Below, in pieces: positions 1-7,730 of a DNA stretch of 64,000 nucleotides. A program made the translations under genes and the position numbers. Position 1 is the first letter of the stretch; the number at the start of each line of letters is the position of its first letter. Location: contig OZ220748.1 of NCBI GenBank assembly GCA_965117035.1, forward strand, positions 558,001-622,000, read 5' to 3'. The notes under the pieces are model-generated. The model was not told the DNA's origin, searched no databases, and saw nothing but the letters and a program-made list of their open reading frames with translations. This DNA comes from CAZENU01 sp965117035 (GTDB taxonomy: Bacteria > Chloroflexota > Dehalococcoidia > Lucifugimonadales > CAZENU01).

Positions 1-746
1 AGCTCCGCGAGGAGCTCCTGGATCTTCATCTCGGTCTGCTCGTAGTCGCCCGAGCCGAAGTGCGAGTAGCGGATGATGCCGTCCTTGTCGACCAGGTAGA
101 GCGTGGGCCAGGCGACGGTGCCGAAGGCGCGCCACGTAGCGAAGTCGTTGTCCTGGGCTACCGGGTACTTCAGCCCGTGCTCTTCGACGGCAGCCAGGAC
201 CTTCTCGCGCTTCTTCTCCGCCCTCATCTCAGGCGAGTGTATACCGACTATCACGAGCCCCTTGTCCGTGTACTTCTCGTACCAGTCCTTGAGGTGGGGC
301 AGCGCCCAGATGCAGTTGATGCAGCTATACGTCCAGAAGTCTACCAGCACGACACTGCCGCGCAGGCCCTCCAAGGTCAACGGCTCGGAGTTGATCCACG
401 ACGCGATGCCGACGAACTCGGGGAACGGGTGGGTCTTGCCGGTCTGGGGAGAAAACGGCGACTGGCGGCTGTCGCCCCAGAACGTGCCAGGGAGCGCGTC
501 CTCGGAGAAGACGCGGTCGCTCGCGCGGACGATGTAGTCCTCGACGTTCGGCTCGTCGTACTCCAGGTAGGGCGTCGGCTCGGGTGTCGCCGTCGGGTAC
601 AGCTTGCGCGGCGCCGTGGGGTCGGCTGCCGCGGCGGCCGCGCCGGTTGCCGCGGGCTCCGTATCGTCGGAGTTGGAGCAGGCGGCCAGCAGAATGATGG
701 AGAGCAGGGCGGCGACCGAGCCGCACGTGAGAATTGCCTTTGTCAC
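1..746 (-). CDS. Thioredoxin-like (TlpA/redoxin) lipoprotein, 3' end beyond window
   Basis: Probable membrane-anchored thiol-disulfide oxidoreductase acting outside the cytoplasmic membrane. The protein starts VTKAILTCGSVAALLSIILL and runs into a lipobox-like LLAAC, so a lipid-modified Cys at about residue 23 is expected. After a low-complexity Ala/Thr/Pro linker comes a redoxin fold with a CxxC redox centre in WTYSCINCI, followed by the WPTLYLVDKDG strand typical of TlpA/AhpC-TSA proteins. The GTG start at 746 is chosen because it gives a complete signal sequence and has AGGAGAG about 11 nt upstream. The frame is still open at base 1, so the C-terminus is missing. The exact substrate (cytochrome c maturation or another exported protein) cannot be told. 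Confidence 0.85.
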   Translation of the reverse strand, partial: MTKAILTCGSVAALLSIILLAACSNSDDTEPAATGAAAAAADPTAPRKLYPTATPEPTPYLEYDEPNVEDYIVRASDRVFSEDALPGTFWGDSRQSPFSPQTGKTHPFPEFVGIASWINSEPLTLEGLRGSVVLVDFWTYSCINCIWALPHLKDWYEKYTDKGLVIVGIHSPEMRAEKKREKVLAAVEEHGLKYPVAQDNDFATWRAFGTVAWPTLYLVDKDGIIRYSHFGSGDYEQTEMKIQELLAE

Positions 747-818
747 GGCGTTTAGTTCTCTCCTCGGAATCGGGCTCTACGCCAGTTTGATGCCGTTTCA
801 GCCGCCGCGATTCCGGGA

Positions 819-1181
819 CTACTGGACGCGGACGACCTCGACGGCGCTCGACCACGCCTCCTCGATCCTGTAGAAGTCGCGCTCTTCCGGCCGGAGGATG
901 TGGACGATGACGTCGCTGAAGTCGAGGAGGACCCATCCGCTGTTGGCGCTGCCCTCCTTGTGGTGGAGCGCCGCGCCCTCGGCCTTCAGCGCCGCTTCGA
1001 GGTCCTCGGTCAGTGCCGCGACCTGTCGGCCCGAGTCGGCGGACATCACCACGAAGTAGTCGGCGAAGCTGCAGAGGGCTCCGATGTCGAGCATGACGAT
1101 GTCGGCCGCCAGTCTGTCGGATGCGACGTCGACCGCCAGCCGTGCATAGTCCGCGGATGTCAGCGAGGTTCTCGTTGCCAC
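819..1181 (-). CDS. rsfS: Ribosomal silencing factor RsfS (YbeB/Iojap)
   Basis: Small ribosome-associated factor that in characterised bacteria binds L14 on the 50S subunit and blocks subunit joining when nutrients are scarce. The 120 residues match the family length. The core reads DIVMLDIGALCSFADYFVVM, then DSGRQVAALTEDLE and GSANSGWVLLDFSDVIVHI, the usual Iojap sequence order. It ends in an FYRIEEAW segment also typical of the family. The gene stands alone on the minus strand between the lipoprotein gene and a short plus-strand gene; the nadD/obg neighbours often found with rsfS are absent here. Confidence 0.93.
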   Translation of the reverse strand: MATRTSLTSADYARLAVDVASDRLAADIVMLDIGALCSFADYFVVMSADSGRQVAALTEDLEAALKAEGAALHHKEGSANSGWVLLDFSDVIVHILRPEERDFYRIEEAWSSAVEVVRVQ

Positions 1182-1240
1182 TGTCTCATATTATAATGAC
1201 CGCCCGAAAACATGGTCAAACCACCACAGGGGGATATCAG

Positions 1241-1474
1241 ATGTCCGACCCGACCCACACACCCGGGCCCTGGAGCTACAACGAGCAGAGCGCCAACCGG
1301 GTGCTCGGCCCTGACAACCAGGTAGTAGCGGCGACCTACGGAGGCTCCGTCGGAGACGCGGAGCAGGCGGCCAACACCCGCCTGATAGCCGCCGCGCCGT
1401 CGATGTACGAATACCTCGCCGGCAGGGCGGCCGGGGGCGACGCGGCGGCAGCCGAGATTCTCCAGACCCTCTAG
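1241..1474 (+). CDS. Small phage-type hypothetical protein (TPGPW ... RLIAAAP)
   Basis: 77-residue protein of unknown function. It has the two landmarks of a short family found mostly in phages and prophage regions: an N-terminal HTPGPW followed by an alternating strand region, and a C-terminal AANTRLIAAAPSMYEYL. The ATG at 1241 is preceded by a GGGGGA Shine-Dalgarno about 6 nt away; an upstream in-frame start at 1121 would overlap rsfS and adds non-matching residues. No other phage gene is present nearby, so this is a stray cargo gene or domesticated remnant. Function should not be guessed beyond family membership. Confidence 0.65.
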   Translation: MSDPTHTPGPWSYNEQSANRVLGPDNQVVAATYGGSVGDAEQAANTRLIAAAPSMYEYLAGRAAGGDAAAAEILQTL

Positions 1475-1540
1475 CGGGCGCCCCGACATGCGCCCATCGG
1501 CAAAACCGACGTTTGGGACCCGCATGAGGAGAAGGCCCTC

Positions 1541-2320
1541 ATGAAGCTGAAACCGCTCGGCAATACCGGCGAGATGATCCCGGAGATCGGGATCGGCACC
1601 GCCTCGTACACCGGCGGCGTCGAGCCGCTGCGCAGGGCAATAGCGCTCGGCGCGACCCACGTCGATACCGCCGAGAGATACGGCACGGAGGACGTCGTCG
1701 GCGACGCCATCCGGGACATCAGGCACCGGGTCTTCCTGACGACCAAGGTGTGGCCCAATCACTTCCGCTACGACCAGGTGATCGAGGCCGCCGAGAACAG
1801 CCTACGGCGACTGGGCACCGACAGGGTCGACCTCTACCTGCTGCACTGGCACAACCCGGACGTCCCGCTCGCCGAGACGATGAGCGCGATGGACCGGCTG
1901 GTGGCGGACGGGAAGACGCGCTACATCGGCGTCAGCAATTTTTCCGTGGCCCAGATCGAGGAGGCGCGAAGCGTCTCGGAGAACCCGATCGTCACCAACC
2001 AGGTCAAGTACAGCCTGAACGCGCGCGACATCGAGGCCGACCTGCTGCCCCACTGCCAGCGGGACGGCATCACGATCACGGCATACAGTCCGCTGAACCG
2101 GCTGCTGAGCGAGGCGGAGCCCGGCCTTGAGCGGACGCTGAAGCGCATCGCGAACGAGACCGGAAAGACGGTTGCCCAAGTGGCGCTGAACTGGTGCACG
2201 TCCAGGGAGGGCGTCATCGCGCTCTTCCGGTCCAGCTCCCTGGAGCGCACCATAGAGAACTGCGGCGCCTCCGGCTGGCGCCTGTCCCCCGAGCACCTGG
2301 CCGAGCTGGAGGCGGCGTAG
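1541..2320 (+). CDS. Aldo/keto reductase
   Basis: NAD(P)H-dependent carbonyl reductase of the AKR superfamily, cytoplasmic TIM barrel. All four catalytic residues are visible: Asp42 and Tyr47 in DTAERYG, Lys69 in TTKVWP and His102 in LLHWHNPD. Later motifs GVSNF and NQVKYSLNAR also fit the family. The length of 259 residues is at the short end for AKRs but complete, from MKLKPLGNTG to a C-terminal LSPEHLAELE helix. The start ATG at 1541 is preceded by GAGGAGAAGG. It is a single gene with no clear operon partner, so the substrate is unknown. Confidence 0.9.
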   Translation: MKLKPLGNTGEMIPEIGIGTASYTGGVEPLRRAIALGATHVDTAERYGTEDVVGDAIRDIRHRVFLTTKVWPNHFRYDQVIEAAENSLRRLGTDRVDLYLLHWHNPDVPLAETMSAMDRLVADGKTRYIGVSNFSVAQIEEARSVSENPIVTNQVKYSLNARDIEADLLPHCQRDGITITAYSPLNRLLSEAEPGLERTLKRIANETGKTVAQVALNWCTSREGVIALFRSSSLERTIENCGASGWRLSPEHLAELEAA

Positions 2321-2343
2321 GACCTCCAGAGAGGCCTGCCCCT

Positions 2344-3582
2344 TTATCGGGTGGTACCCTGTGCGCCTTGCGTTGGTTCGTTGTCTTCCGGTTTCTTGAC
2401 CGACAGAGTTGCAATCGCCGTTGCGCCCTCAAGGGCTATCGAGGCACGCAGTTCGATCGCCCGCCTCGTCCGGTCGAGCTCCGCGGCCAGGAGATCCTCG
2501 TCGGGTAGAGAGATGCGATACTCAGCAGCCATTACCTTGTTCGGCAGCCCGTCGAGGGAGTACTGCGCGAGCGCTTCGTCTTTCTCCGAGCAGAGGATTA
2601 GGCCGACAGGTGGGTTCTCGCCCTCACGGACCCAGTGCTCCCTTGCATAGTTCAGGTACAGGTGCATCTGTCCGGCGTCGGCGTGGGTGAACTCCCCGAT
2701 TTTCAGGTCGATGACGACGAGACATCGCAGGCCCCGGTGAAAGAACAGCAGGTCCACCCTGTACCACTTGTTGCCGATGCGCAGGCGCCTCTGCCGACCC
2801 ATGAAGCAGAAGTCTCCGCCCAACTCGATCAGAAACGTTTCCAGGTGGTGGATCAGCGCCTCTTCCAGGTCACTTTCTGAGTATTCGTCCTTGAGGTCGA
2901 GGAACTCGAGGACGAATGGGTCCTTGATCTCCTCCTCCGGCAGTACAAGGTCTTGGGTACGAGCCTCCCGCCCTTGTGTCAACATCGCAGCCTTGTTCTT
3001 GGAGAGCGCGGTGCGCTCGTAGAACTGGGAGCTGATCTGTCGATCGAGCTGGCGGACCGACCACCCTTCTCGCAGCGCTTCGTCCTCGTAGAACGTGCGG
3101 GCTTGTTCGCTCCTGACCGACATCAACCTGACGTAGGCTGACCAGGGCAGCGGGAAGGCCGTTAGCAGGTCACCCACGCTCACAGCGGCTGGCATGTCGA
3201 ATCCGCCAGATGGCGTCTGGCAAATCGGCAGTTGCGGGGGGCGAGTCGACTTGCCAGACAGCGTCTGGCGAATCCGGTCAGGCGGATACGCCAGATAGAA
3301 CACACGCATGTGCTGAAGGTTCTGCCGCGAGAAGCCGCGCCCGAACCGCCGCGTCAGGTCGGAAGCCAACCGTTCAAGAAGCGCGGTTCCGTACTCGGCC
3401 CTCTCTTCACCTGACTGCTCGAACTCGACGATGCGATGTCCGATCAGCCAGTATGCGGACGTCATCGCGGCATTCACCGAACGGGTAGCCGACTCCCTTG
3501 CCGCGTCGATGATCCTAGAAACGTCTCCGTAGACAGCCTCGTACTGCCCATCGCGCTCTTCGCCTTCATCCAAGCTACACAT
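2344..3582 (-). CDS. YhcG/DUF1016-type PDDEXK nuclease domain protein
   Basis: 412-residue member of the YhcG (DUF1016) family. The N-terminal half has the family's helical DUF1016_N region (SAYWLIGHRIVEFEQ, FSRQNLQHMRVFY). The C-terminal half has a PD-(D/E)xK nuclease core with KWYRVDLLFFHRGLRCLVVIDLK and then FTHADAGQMHLYLNY. Between them, around residues 95-120, lies a variable linker with a repeated IxQTxSG peptide encoded by two palindromic DNA units. The gene lies alone between an aldo/keto reductase and ndk; base composition looks less GC-rich than its neighbours, which fits an accessory gene. YhcG proteins are thought to act in DNA processing or defence, but the role here is not known. 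Confidence 0.85.
   Translation of the reverse strand: MCSLDEGEERDGQYEAVYGDVSRIIDAARESATRSVNAAMTSAYWLIGHRIVEFEQSGEERAEYGTALLERLASDLTRRFGRGFSRQNLQHMRVFYLAYPPDRIRQTLSGKSTRPPQLPICQTPSGGFDMPAAVSVGDLLTAFPLPWSAYVRLMSVRSEQARTFYEDEALREGWSVRQLDRQISSQFYERTALSKNKAAMLTQGREARTQDLVLPEEEIKDPFVLEFLDLKDEYSESDLEEALIHHLETFLIELGGDFCFMGRQRRLRIGNKWYRVDLLFFHRGLRCLVVIDLKIGEFTHADAGQMHLYLNYAREHWVREGENPPVGLILCSEKDEALAQYSLDGLPNKVMAAEYRISLPDEDLLAAELDRTRRAIELRASIALEGATAIATLSVKKPEDNEPTQGAQGTTR
3205..3221. repeat. Palindromic unit 1 inside the YhcG-like gene
   Basis: 17-nt unit made of GCCAGA, a 5-nt centre and TCTGGC, a perfect 6-bp inverted repeat. It lies in the coding sequence where the protein reads ICQTPSG on the minus strand. 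Confidence 0.7.
3253..3269. repeat. Palindromic unit 2 inside the YhcG-like gene
   Basis: Second copy with the same GCCAGA/TCTGGC arms and a changed centre, exactly 48 nt (16 codons) from the first unit and therefore in the same reading frame; it encodes IRQTLSG. A half copy (GCCAGA only) follows at 3290-3295. Confidence 0.7.
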
Positions 3583-3657
3583 CAGTGCAACCTCCGGCCA
3601 TAGCGGTCCTCACCGTGCCACGCGGGTACGAGGTGCGGCGCCGACGTATCGGGGCAA

Positions 3658-4107
3658 TCACTCGTACAGCCAGCGGTCTGCTGTGCGGTCGTAGGAGAGA
3701 ATCTCCTCCGGCGTGAAGAACAGGTCGATCTCGCGGGCGGCCGATTCGAGCGAGTCGGAGCCGTGGACCAGGTTCATGCCTATCGACATCGCCAGGTCGC
3801 CGCGTATCGTCCCCGGGGCCGCTTCCAGCGGGTTGGTCGCGCCCATGAGCCGCCTGACGGCCTCGACGGCGTTTTCGCCCTCGGCGACGATGGCGACGAC
3901 GGGCGAGGACGTGATGAAGTCGACGAGGCCGTCGAAGAACGGCTTGCCGACGTGCTCGCCGTAGTGGCGGTCCGCCAGCTCACGGTCGACAGAGATCAGC
4001 TTCATGGCCGCGAGTCTCAGGCCCTTGGCCTCGAGCCGAGATGTCAGCTCGCCGACCAGGCCCCGCTGAACGGCGTCGGGCTTCAACAGCACCAGTGTTT
4101 TTTCCAT
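3658..4107 (-). CDS. ndk: Nucleoside diphosphate kinase
   Basis: Transfers the gamma phosphate from ATP to other nucleoside diphosphates, in the cytoplasm. The 149-residue protein has the family N-terminus EKTLVLLKPDAVQRGLVGE, the RHYGEHVGKPFF segment and the catalytic His115 in NLVHGSDS. Length and motifs are canonical. The start is 2 nt after the tsaB stop, so ndk is translated as the third gene of a tsaE-tsaB-ndk operon on the minus strand. No unusual features. Confidence 0.97.
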   Translation of the reverse strand: MEKTLVLLKPDAVQRGLVGELTSRLEAKGLRLAAMKLISVDRELADRHYGEHVGKPFFDGLVDFITSSPVVAIVAEGENAVEAVRRLMGATNPLEAAPGTIRGDLAMSIGMNLVHGSDSLESAAREIDLFFTPEEILSYDRTADRWLYE

Positions 4108-4108
4108 G

Positions 4109-4807
4109 TCAACTCCTTCGCGTCGACGCCGCGCGGGCCTTGTAGGCGCGCTGCACCTGCGAGCCGCGCATGTACAGCGGCTCGAGGCCCTCGGGCGAGT
4201 CGACGTCTCCTCGTTTCAGTCTAGTGTATGCCAGCTCCGCGATGGCGGCGGGGTTCCTGGTAGGGGGCGGAGCTCCTACGGCGGCCGACCGCACGTGGCC
4301 CTGGGCCGCCAGGGACGCGGCAACGGCGGCCGCGCTCTCGCCGCAGACCAGGGCGCCGTCGTCGATCACGGCCGAAAGCTCGTCCCAGGCGACGACGCGA
4401 TAGCCAGGGTCGCCGATTGACGACCCCTCGCCATACAGCCCAACGTACAGGGCGCGGCGGCCCGCCTCGATCGCCGCGCAGACGGGACGCCCCGTCCGCA
4501 GGTAGGGGAGCGCCTCGGCATCCAACGTGCCGACGCCGACCAGCGGAGCGCCGGTGGACTTGGCCAGCGCCTTGGCGAAGCTGAGCCCGACCCGCAGCGC
4601 GCTGAATCCACCCGGACCGCGGGCCACGAACACGGCGTCGAGATCGTCCATCATAACCCCGGCGCGGTCCATCACCAGCCTGAGCGCCTCGACCAGCTCA
4701 ACCGAGTGGTTGCGGGCCGACCGCCACGCCAGTTGCGCGGCTACGGCGCCGTCCATCGAGACGGCCACGGAGGCGTACCTGGTCGACGTGTCGATGCAGA
4801 ACTCCAC
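4109..4807 (-). CDS. tsaB: tRNA threonylcarbamoyladenosine biosynthesis protein TsaB
   Basis: Partner of TsaD in making the t6A37 modification of ANN-decoding tRNAs. The protein (232 aa) begins VEFCIDTSTRYASVAV, an ASKHA-type ATPase fold, and contains the TsaB hallmark VARGPGGFSALRVGL. The GTG at 4807 is chosen because it begins directly at this first strand and lies 2 nt after the tsaE stop. The open frame extends upstream to 5356, but that part overlaps tsaE and has no family similarity. TsaD is not in this window. The C-terminal LEPLYMRG is the usual TsaB end motif. Confidence 0.93.
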   Translation of the reverse strand: MEFCIDTSTRYASVAVSMDGAVAAQLAWRSARNHSVELVEALRLVMDRAGVMMDDLDAVFVARGPGGFSALRVGLSFAKALAKSTGAPLVGVGTLDAEALPYLRTGRPVCAAIEAGRRALYVGLYGEGSSIGDPGYRVVAWDELSAVIDDGALVCGESAAAVAASLAAQGHVRSAAVGAPPPTRNPAAIAELAYTRLKRGDVDSPEGLEPLYMRGSQVQRAYKARAASTRRS

Positions 4808-4809
4808 CG

Positions 4810-5292
4810 CTAGCTCCCGCGCGCCGCCGCGATCGCGTCCAGGACGGCGTCGTACCGGCCGTCGTTCGCGGAGAGGGTCAGCCGGCGTTCCTCCTCGCCC
4901 AGGCGCTCGAACCGGACCTCGACCCGCGGGACGTCGTCTAGGTACTCCCGGGCCCTGTCCGCCCACTCGACCGCGCATGCCCCGTCGCCGAACAGGTACT
5001 CGTCCAGGCCCAGGTCCGCGACCTCCGTCTCCGAGTCGAGGCGGTAGAGGTCGACGTGGTAGAGCGGGATGCGTCCTCGGTACTCGGCGACGAGCACGAA
5101 TGTCGGGCTCCGGGCGTATTCGTCGCCTCCAAGCCCCCACAGTATCCCCTGGGTCAGGCATGTCTTGCCTGCGCCAAGGTCGCCGAAGAGCAGGTACACG
5201 TGGCCTGGCTCGGCGTGCGCTCCGAGAGCGCGGCCGACGGCCTGGGTTTCCCCGGGACTGTGGGTGACGACCTCGACTCGGCTGTCGTGCAA
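4810..5292 (-). CDS. tsaE: tRNA threonylcarbamoyladenosine biosynthesis ATPase TsaE
   Basis: P-loop ATPase of the t6A complex. It has LLFGDLGAGKTCLTQGI (Walker A), then SPTFVLVAEY, YHVDLYRLD and AVEWADRA, all in TsaE order. The start is uncertain: the frame is open to 5418, but a promoter with a TATAAT box at 5359-5364 lies inside that extension, so translation must begin downstream of about 5352. The TTG at 5292 gives a normal 160-residue protein, though its ribosome binding site is weak. First gene of the tsaE-tsaB-ndk operon. Confidence 0.85.
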   Translation of the reverse strand: MHDSRVEVVTHSPGETQAVGRALGAHAEPGHVYLLFGDLGAGKTCLTQGILWGLGGDEYARSPTFVLVAEYRGRIPLYHVDLYRLDSETEVADLGLDEYLFGDGACAVEWADRAREYLDDVPRVEVRFERLGEEERRLTLSANDGRYDAVLDAIAAARGS

Positions 5293-5358
5293 GTTGGTTG
5301 GGGGCGGCTCGAGGCGCGCCTGGAGGTCCTTGAATTCGTGGCGCCGGATGGCGCATGT

Positions 5359-5388
5359 ATTATAGTCAGCCACGATACGCAGCCTCAA
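5359..5388 (-). promoter_or_regulatory. Sigma70-type promoter of tsaE-tsaB-ndk
   Basis: On the minus strand TTGAGG (5383-5388), an 18-nt spacer and a perfect TATAAT (5359-5364). Expected transcription start near 5352. The same A/T stretch reads TATTAT on the plus strand and may also serve the divergent metallophosphoesterase gene, but no good plus-strand -35 is visible. Confidence 0.65.
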
Positions 5389-5408
5389 GACAACGCGGAA
5401 GGGCCGGA

Positions 5409-6140
5409 TTGCGCGCACTGATCATCTCCGACATCCACTCGAACCTCGAGGCGCTGCGCGCGGTCCTGACCGACGCTGAGCGGAGAGGCGGGTTCGACCA
5501 GGTCTGGTCTCTCGGGGACCTGGTCGGCTACGGGCCCGATCCCGTGGCGTGCGTCGATCTCCTTCGCGAACACGACGGCGTTGCCGTGGCAGGCAACCAC
5601 GACCTCGCCGCGGTCGGCAAGCTGGGCACCGAGGCGTTCAACGACTACGCGGCCGCCGCCGTGCATTGGACGTCGGAGCGGCTCGGCGACGAGCAACGGG
5701 TCTACCTGCGGGAGCTTCCGCTCAGGGCCGAGGTGGACAGCTTCACCCTCGTCCACGGCAGCCCGCGCGACCCGGTCTGGGAGTACGTGGTCACGCCGTG
5801 GTCGGCCGCGGAGAACTTCCGGCACTTCGACACCGCCCGGTGTCTCGTCGGCCACTCACACCTCCCGTTCGTGTGCCGGCAACGGGACGGCGGCGCCGTC
5901 TTCGAGCCGTTTCCGCTGGACGAGCCGGTCGACCTCGGCGCCGGGCGCGTGATCGTCAACCCGGGCGGGCTTGGACAGCCGCGCGACGGGGACCCGCGAA
6001 CGACCTACGCGATATACGACTCGGCGGCAGGGGCGGCGTACCACCACAGGGTCGAGTACGACATACCCACGACCCAACGCAAGATCGTCGAGGCTGATCT
6101 CCCCCTGTTCCTGGCGGCCCGGCTGGCGAGCGGACGGTAG
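5409..6140 (+). CDS. Calcineurin-like metallophosphoesterase (YfcE/MJ0936 type)
   Basis: Two-metal phosphoesterase, probably a phosphodiesterase of unknown substrate. The metal ligands are in SDIHSNLEAL, GDLVGYGPDP, GNHD, LVHGSP and GHSHLPF, in the standard order over 243 residues. The TTG at 5409 is chosen because it gives the family start (M)RALIISDIHSN and has GGAAG 9 nt upstream; the longer frame from 5355 would start inside the divergent promoter. It is transcribed away from tsaE. No neighbouring gene indicates the substrate. Confidence 0.9.
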   Translation: MRALIISDIHSNLEALRAVLTDAERRGGFDQVWSLGDLVGYGPDPVACVDLLREHDGVAVAGNHDLAAVGKLGTEAFNDYAAAAVHWTSERLGDEQRVYLRELPLRAEVDSFTLVHGSPRDPVWEYVVTPWSAAENFRHFDTARCLVGHSHLPFVCRQRDGGAVFEPFPLDEPVDLGAGRVIVNPGGLGQPRDGDPRTTYAIYDSAAGAAYHHRVEYDIPTTQRKIVEADLPLFLAARLASGR

Positions 6141-6168
6141 GGCCAGGCCGGTCGAACCGCCAGCCGGC

Positions 6169-6924
6169 TCAATCGTGGTCGTGGTCGTCGTCTTCGATCG
6201 ACGCTCCGGGCACCAGTGCGTTGGAGCGCTGACGCCGGGGGGACCGCCTGCGCAGCGAGCGGATCGCATCCCGCGTCTCGGCGGCGCGTTCCAGGGGCGG
6301 CACGGCCACGATCAGCCCGTCCACGCCCAGGTTGCGGAGGGCCTCCAGATCGGCCTTGTCGAGTCCCTCGGCACACTCGACAAGGAACGGCTGTCCCGCA
6401 AGCCGCCTGACCTTCTGGACGTGTACCAGGTCTCCCAGGGTCAGCGGCCGGCCCGCTACGGCCGAGCCCAGCAGCACCGCGTCGAAGGCCAGCTCCGCGA
6501 CCGCGCGAGATGTCTCCTCGTCGGCGTCGGCGTCGAGGACCAGGACCTTCCCCAGGTCTTCGTCGTTGAGTATCTCGGCCGCCGAGTCCATCGACTCCAG
6601 GACGACGAAGTCGCAGCCCTGCTCTACCAGCGTCTCCACCTGCTCGACGGTGCACGGCGCCGGCGACGGAACGAGCCTGACGCCCCAGAGCCTGTCCTCC
6701 AGCGCCTCGGCGGCTGCCTCGGGCATCGGGTACTTGGTCTCGACCAGGAGCCCCGCGGCGTCGGCGCCCGCGATTTGCGGGTCCTGGGCCAGATCGTCGC
6801 CCGTCACCCGTGCTATCAGCGCTATCTGCGGCGCCGCGTCATCGCGGTCCGTGGCTGCGGCGAATCCCAGCGGTGCGGGCGCCGTCTCTCCGACCCTTTC
6901 CAGGAGCTCAATGAATTTGCTCAT
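6169..6924 (-). CDS. Conserved-looking protein of unknown function, probable TIM barrel
   Basis: 251 residues with regular strand-helix alternation (APQIALIARV, GCDFVVLES, KVLVLDADA, FDAVLLGSA, GQPFLVECA, GVDGLIVAVPP), which suggests a complete (beta/alpha)8 barrel. I see no catalytic signature that assigns a family. The C-terminus is Arg-rich and then ends in a charged tail, SIEDDDHDHD, which could bind metal. ATG at 6924 has GAGG 5 nt upstream. The gene is convergent with the metallophosphoesterase and divergent from an esterase. A PLP-free aldolase or phosphate-binding isomerase would be possible; function unassigned. Confidence 0.7.
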   Translation of the reverse strand: MSKFIELLERVGETAPAPLGFAAATDRDDAAPQIALIARVTGDDLAQDPQIAGADAAGLLVETKYPMPEAAAEALEDRLWGVRLVPSPAPCTVEQVETLVEQGCDFVVLESMDSAAEILNDEDLGKVLVLDADADEETSRAVAELAFDAVLLGSAVAGRPLTLGDLVHVQKVRRLAGQPFLVECAEGLDKADLEALRNLGVDGLIVAVPPLERAAETRDAIRSLRRRSPRRQRSNALVPGASIEDDDHDHD

Positions 6925-7049
6925 CTTGACCTCGCGCGTGGACTGACGCCGTCCGGCGCCGTGGCGATTCTAATGAATCGCGGCCCGCGCCATCAATGGG
7001 ACGCATCTGCTACCATTCGCGGACTTTCCTAGGAGGCATCGCGCGCGGG

Positions 7050-7730
7050 ATGATTCTGAGAGAACACGATGGCGGGCCGCTGCGGTACGTGACCGTCGAG
7101 CCGGACGACTACACGGAGGGCGCGTCGTACCCGCTCGTGGTGTTGCTCCACGGCTACGGGGCGCACATGGGGGACCTGGCCACGGTGGCGCCGGCCATCG
7201 ACCCCAACGGGTACGTCTACGCATTTCCCAACGCGCCTCACCCCCTCGACACCGGGTTGGGGCCGGTCGGCTTCGCGTGGGCCTTCTTTCCGCCCGAAGA
7301 CGACGACGACGCGGCGGCGGAGTCCGAGGGTTTGCTACACGACTTCATCGACGACGCCGAGGAACGCCTCGGCGCCCCTGAAGGACAAATCGTGCTCGGA
7401 GGTTTCTCCCAGGGCGGGATGATGACGCTCAGCGTCGGGCTCGGGGCGCCGGACCGCTTCCGCGGCCTGGCCGTGTTGAGCGGCCGGCTGATGGACGACA
7501 CGCTGGACGATCTGCCGACGCAGCGCACGCAGCCCATATTCATCGCCCACGGCGCCGACGACGAGATCATCCCCGTCGGGGAGGGGCGTCGGGCGCGCGA
7601 TGCCCTGCGGCGTGAGGGCTACGCTCCCGAGTACCACGAGTACGCGATGGCGCACGAGATCGGGCAGGACGAGATCGCCGACCTGACCCGGTGGCTGCAC
7701 GCCGCGCTGCCGCCCGGCGGGGCCGCTTAG
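7050..7730 (+). CDS. Alpha/beta hydrolase, carboxylesterase/phospholipase type
   Basis: Serine esterase of the small phospholipase/carboxylesterase group, cytoplasmic, 226 aa. Oxyanion region VLLHGYGAHMGD, nucleophile elbow LGGFSQGGMM (catalytic Ser), acid in HGADDEIIPV and the His in YAMAHEI complete the triad. The ATG at 7050 follows an AGGAGG box at 7031-7036 with a long 13-nt spacing; the upstream frame to 6996 adds unrelated residues. It overlaps the end of the convergent minus-strand gene by 4 nt. Substrate not deducible. Confidence 0.88.
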   Translation: MILREHDGGPLRYVTVEPDDYTEGASYPLVVLLHGYGAHMGDLATVAPAIDPNGYVYAFPNAPHPLDTGLGPVGFAWAFFPPEDDDDAAAESEGLLHDFIDDAEERLGAPEGQIVLGGFSQGGMMTLSVGLGAPDRFRGLAVLSGRLMDDTLDDLPTQRTQPIFIAHGADDEIIPVGEGRRARDALRREGYAPEYHEYAMAHEIGQDEIADLTRWLHAALPPGGAA

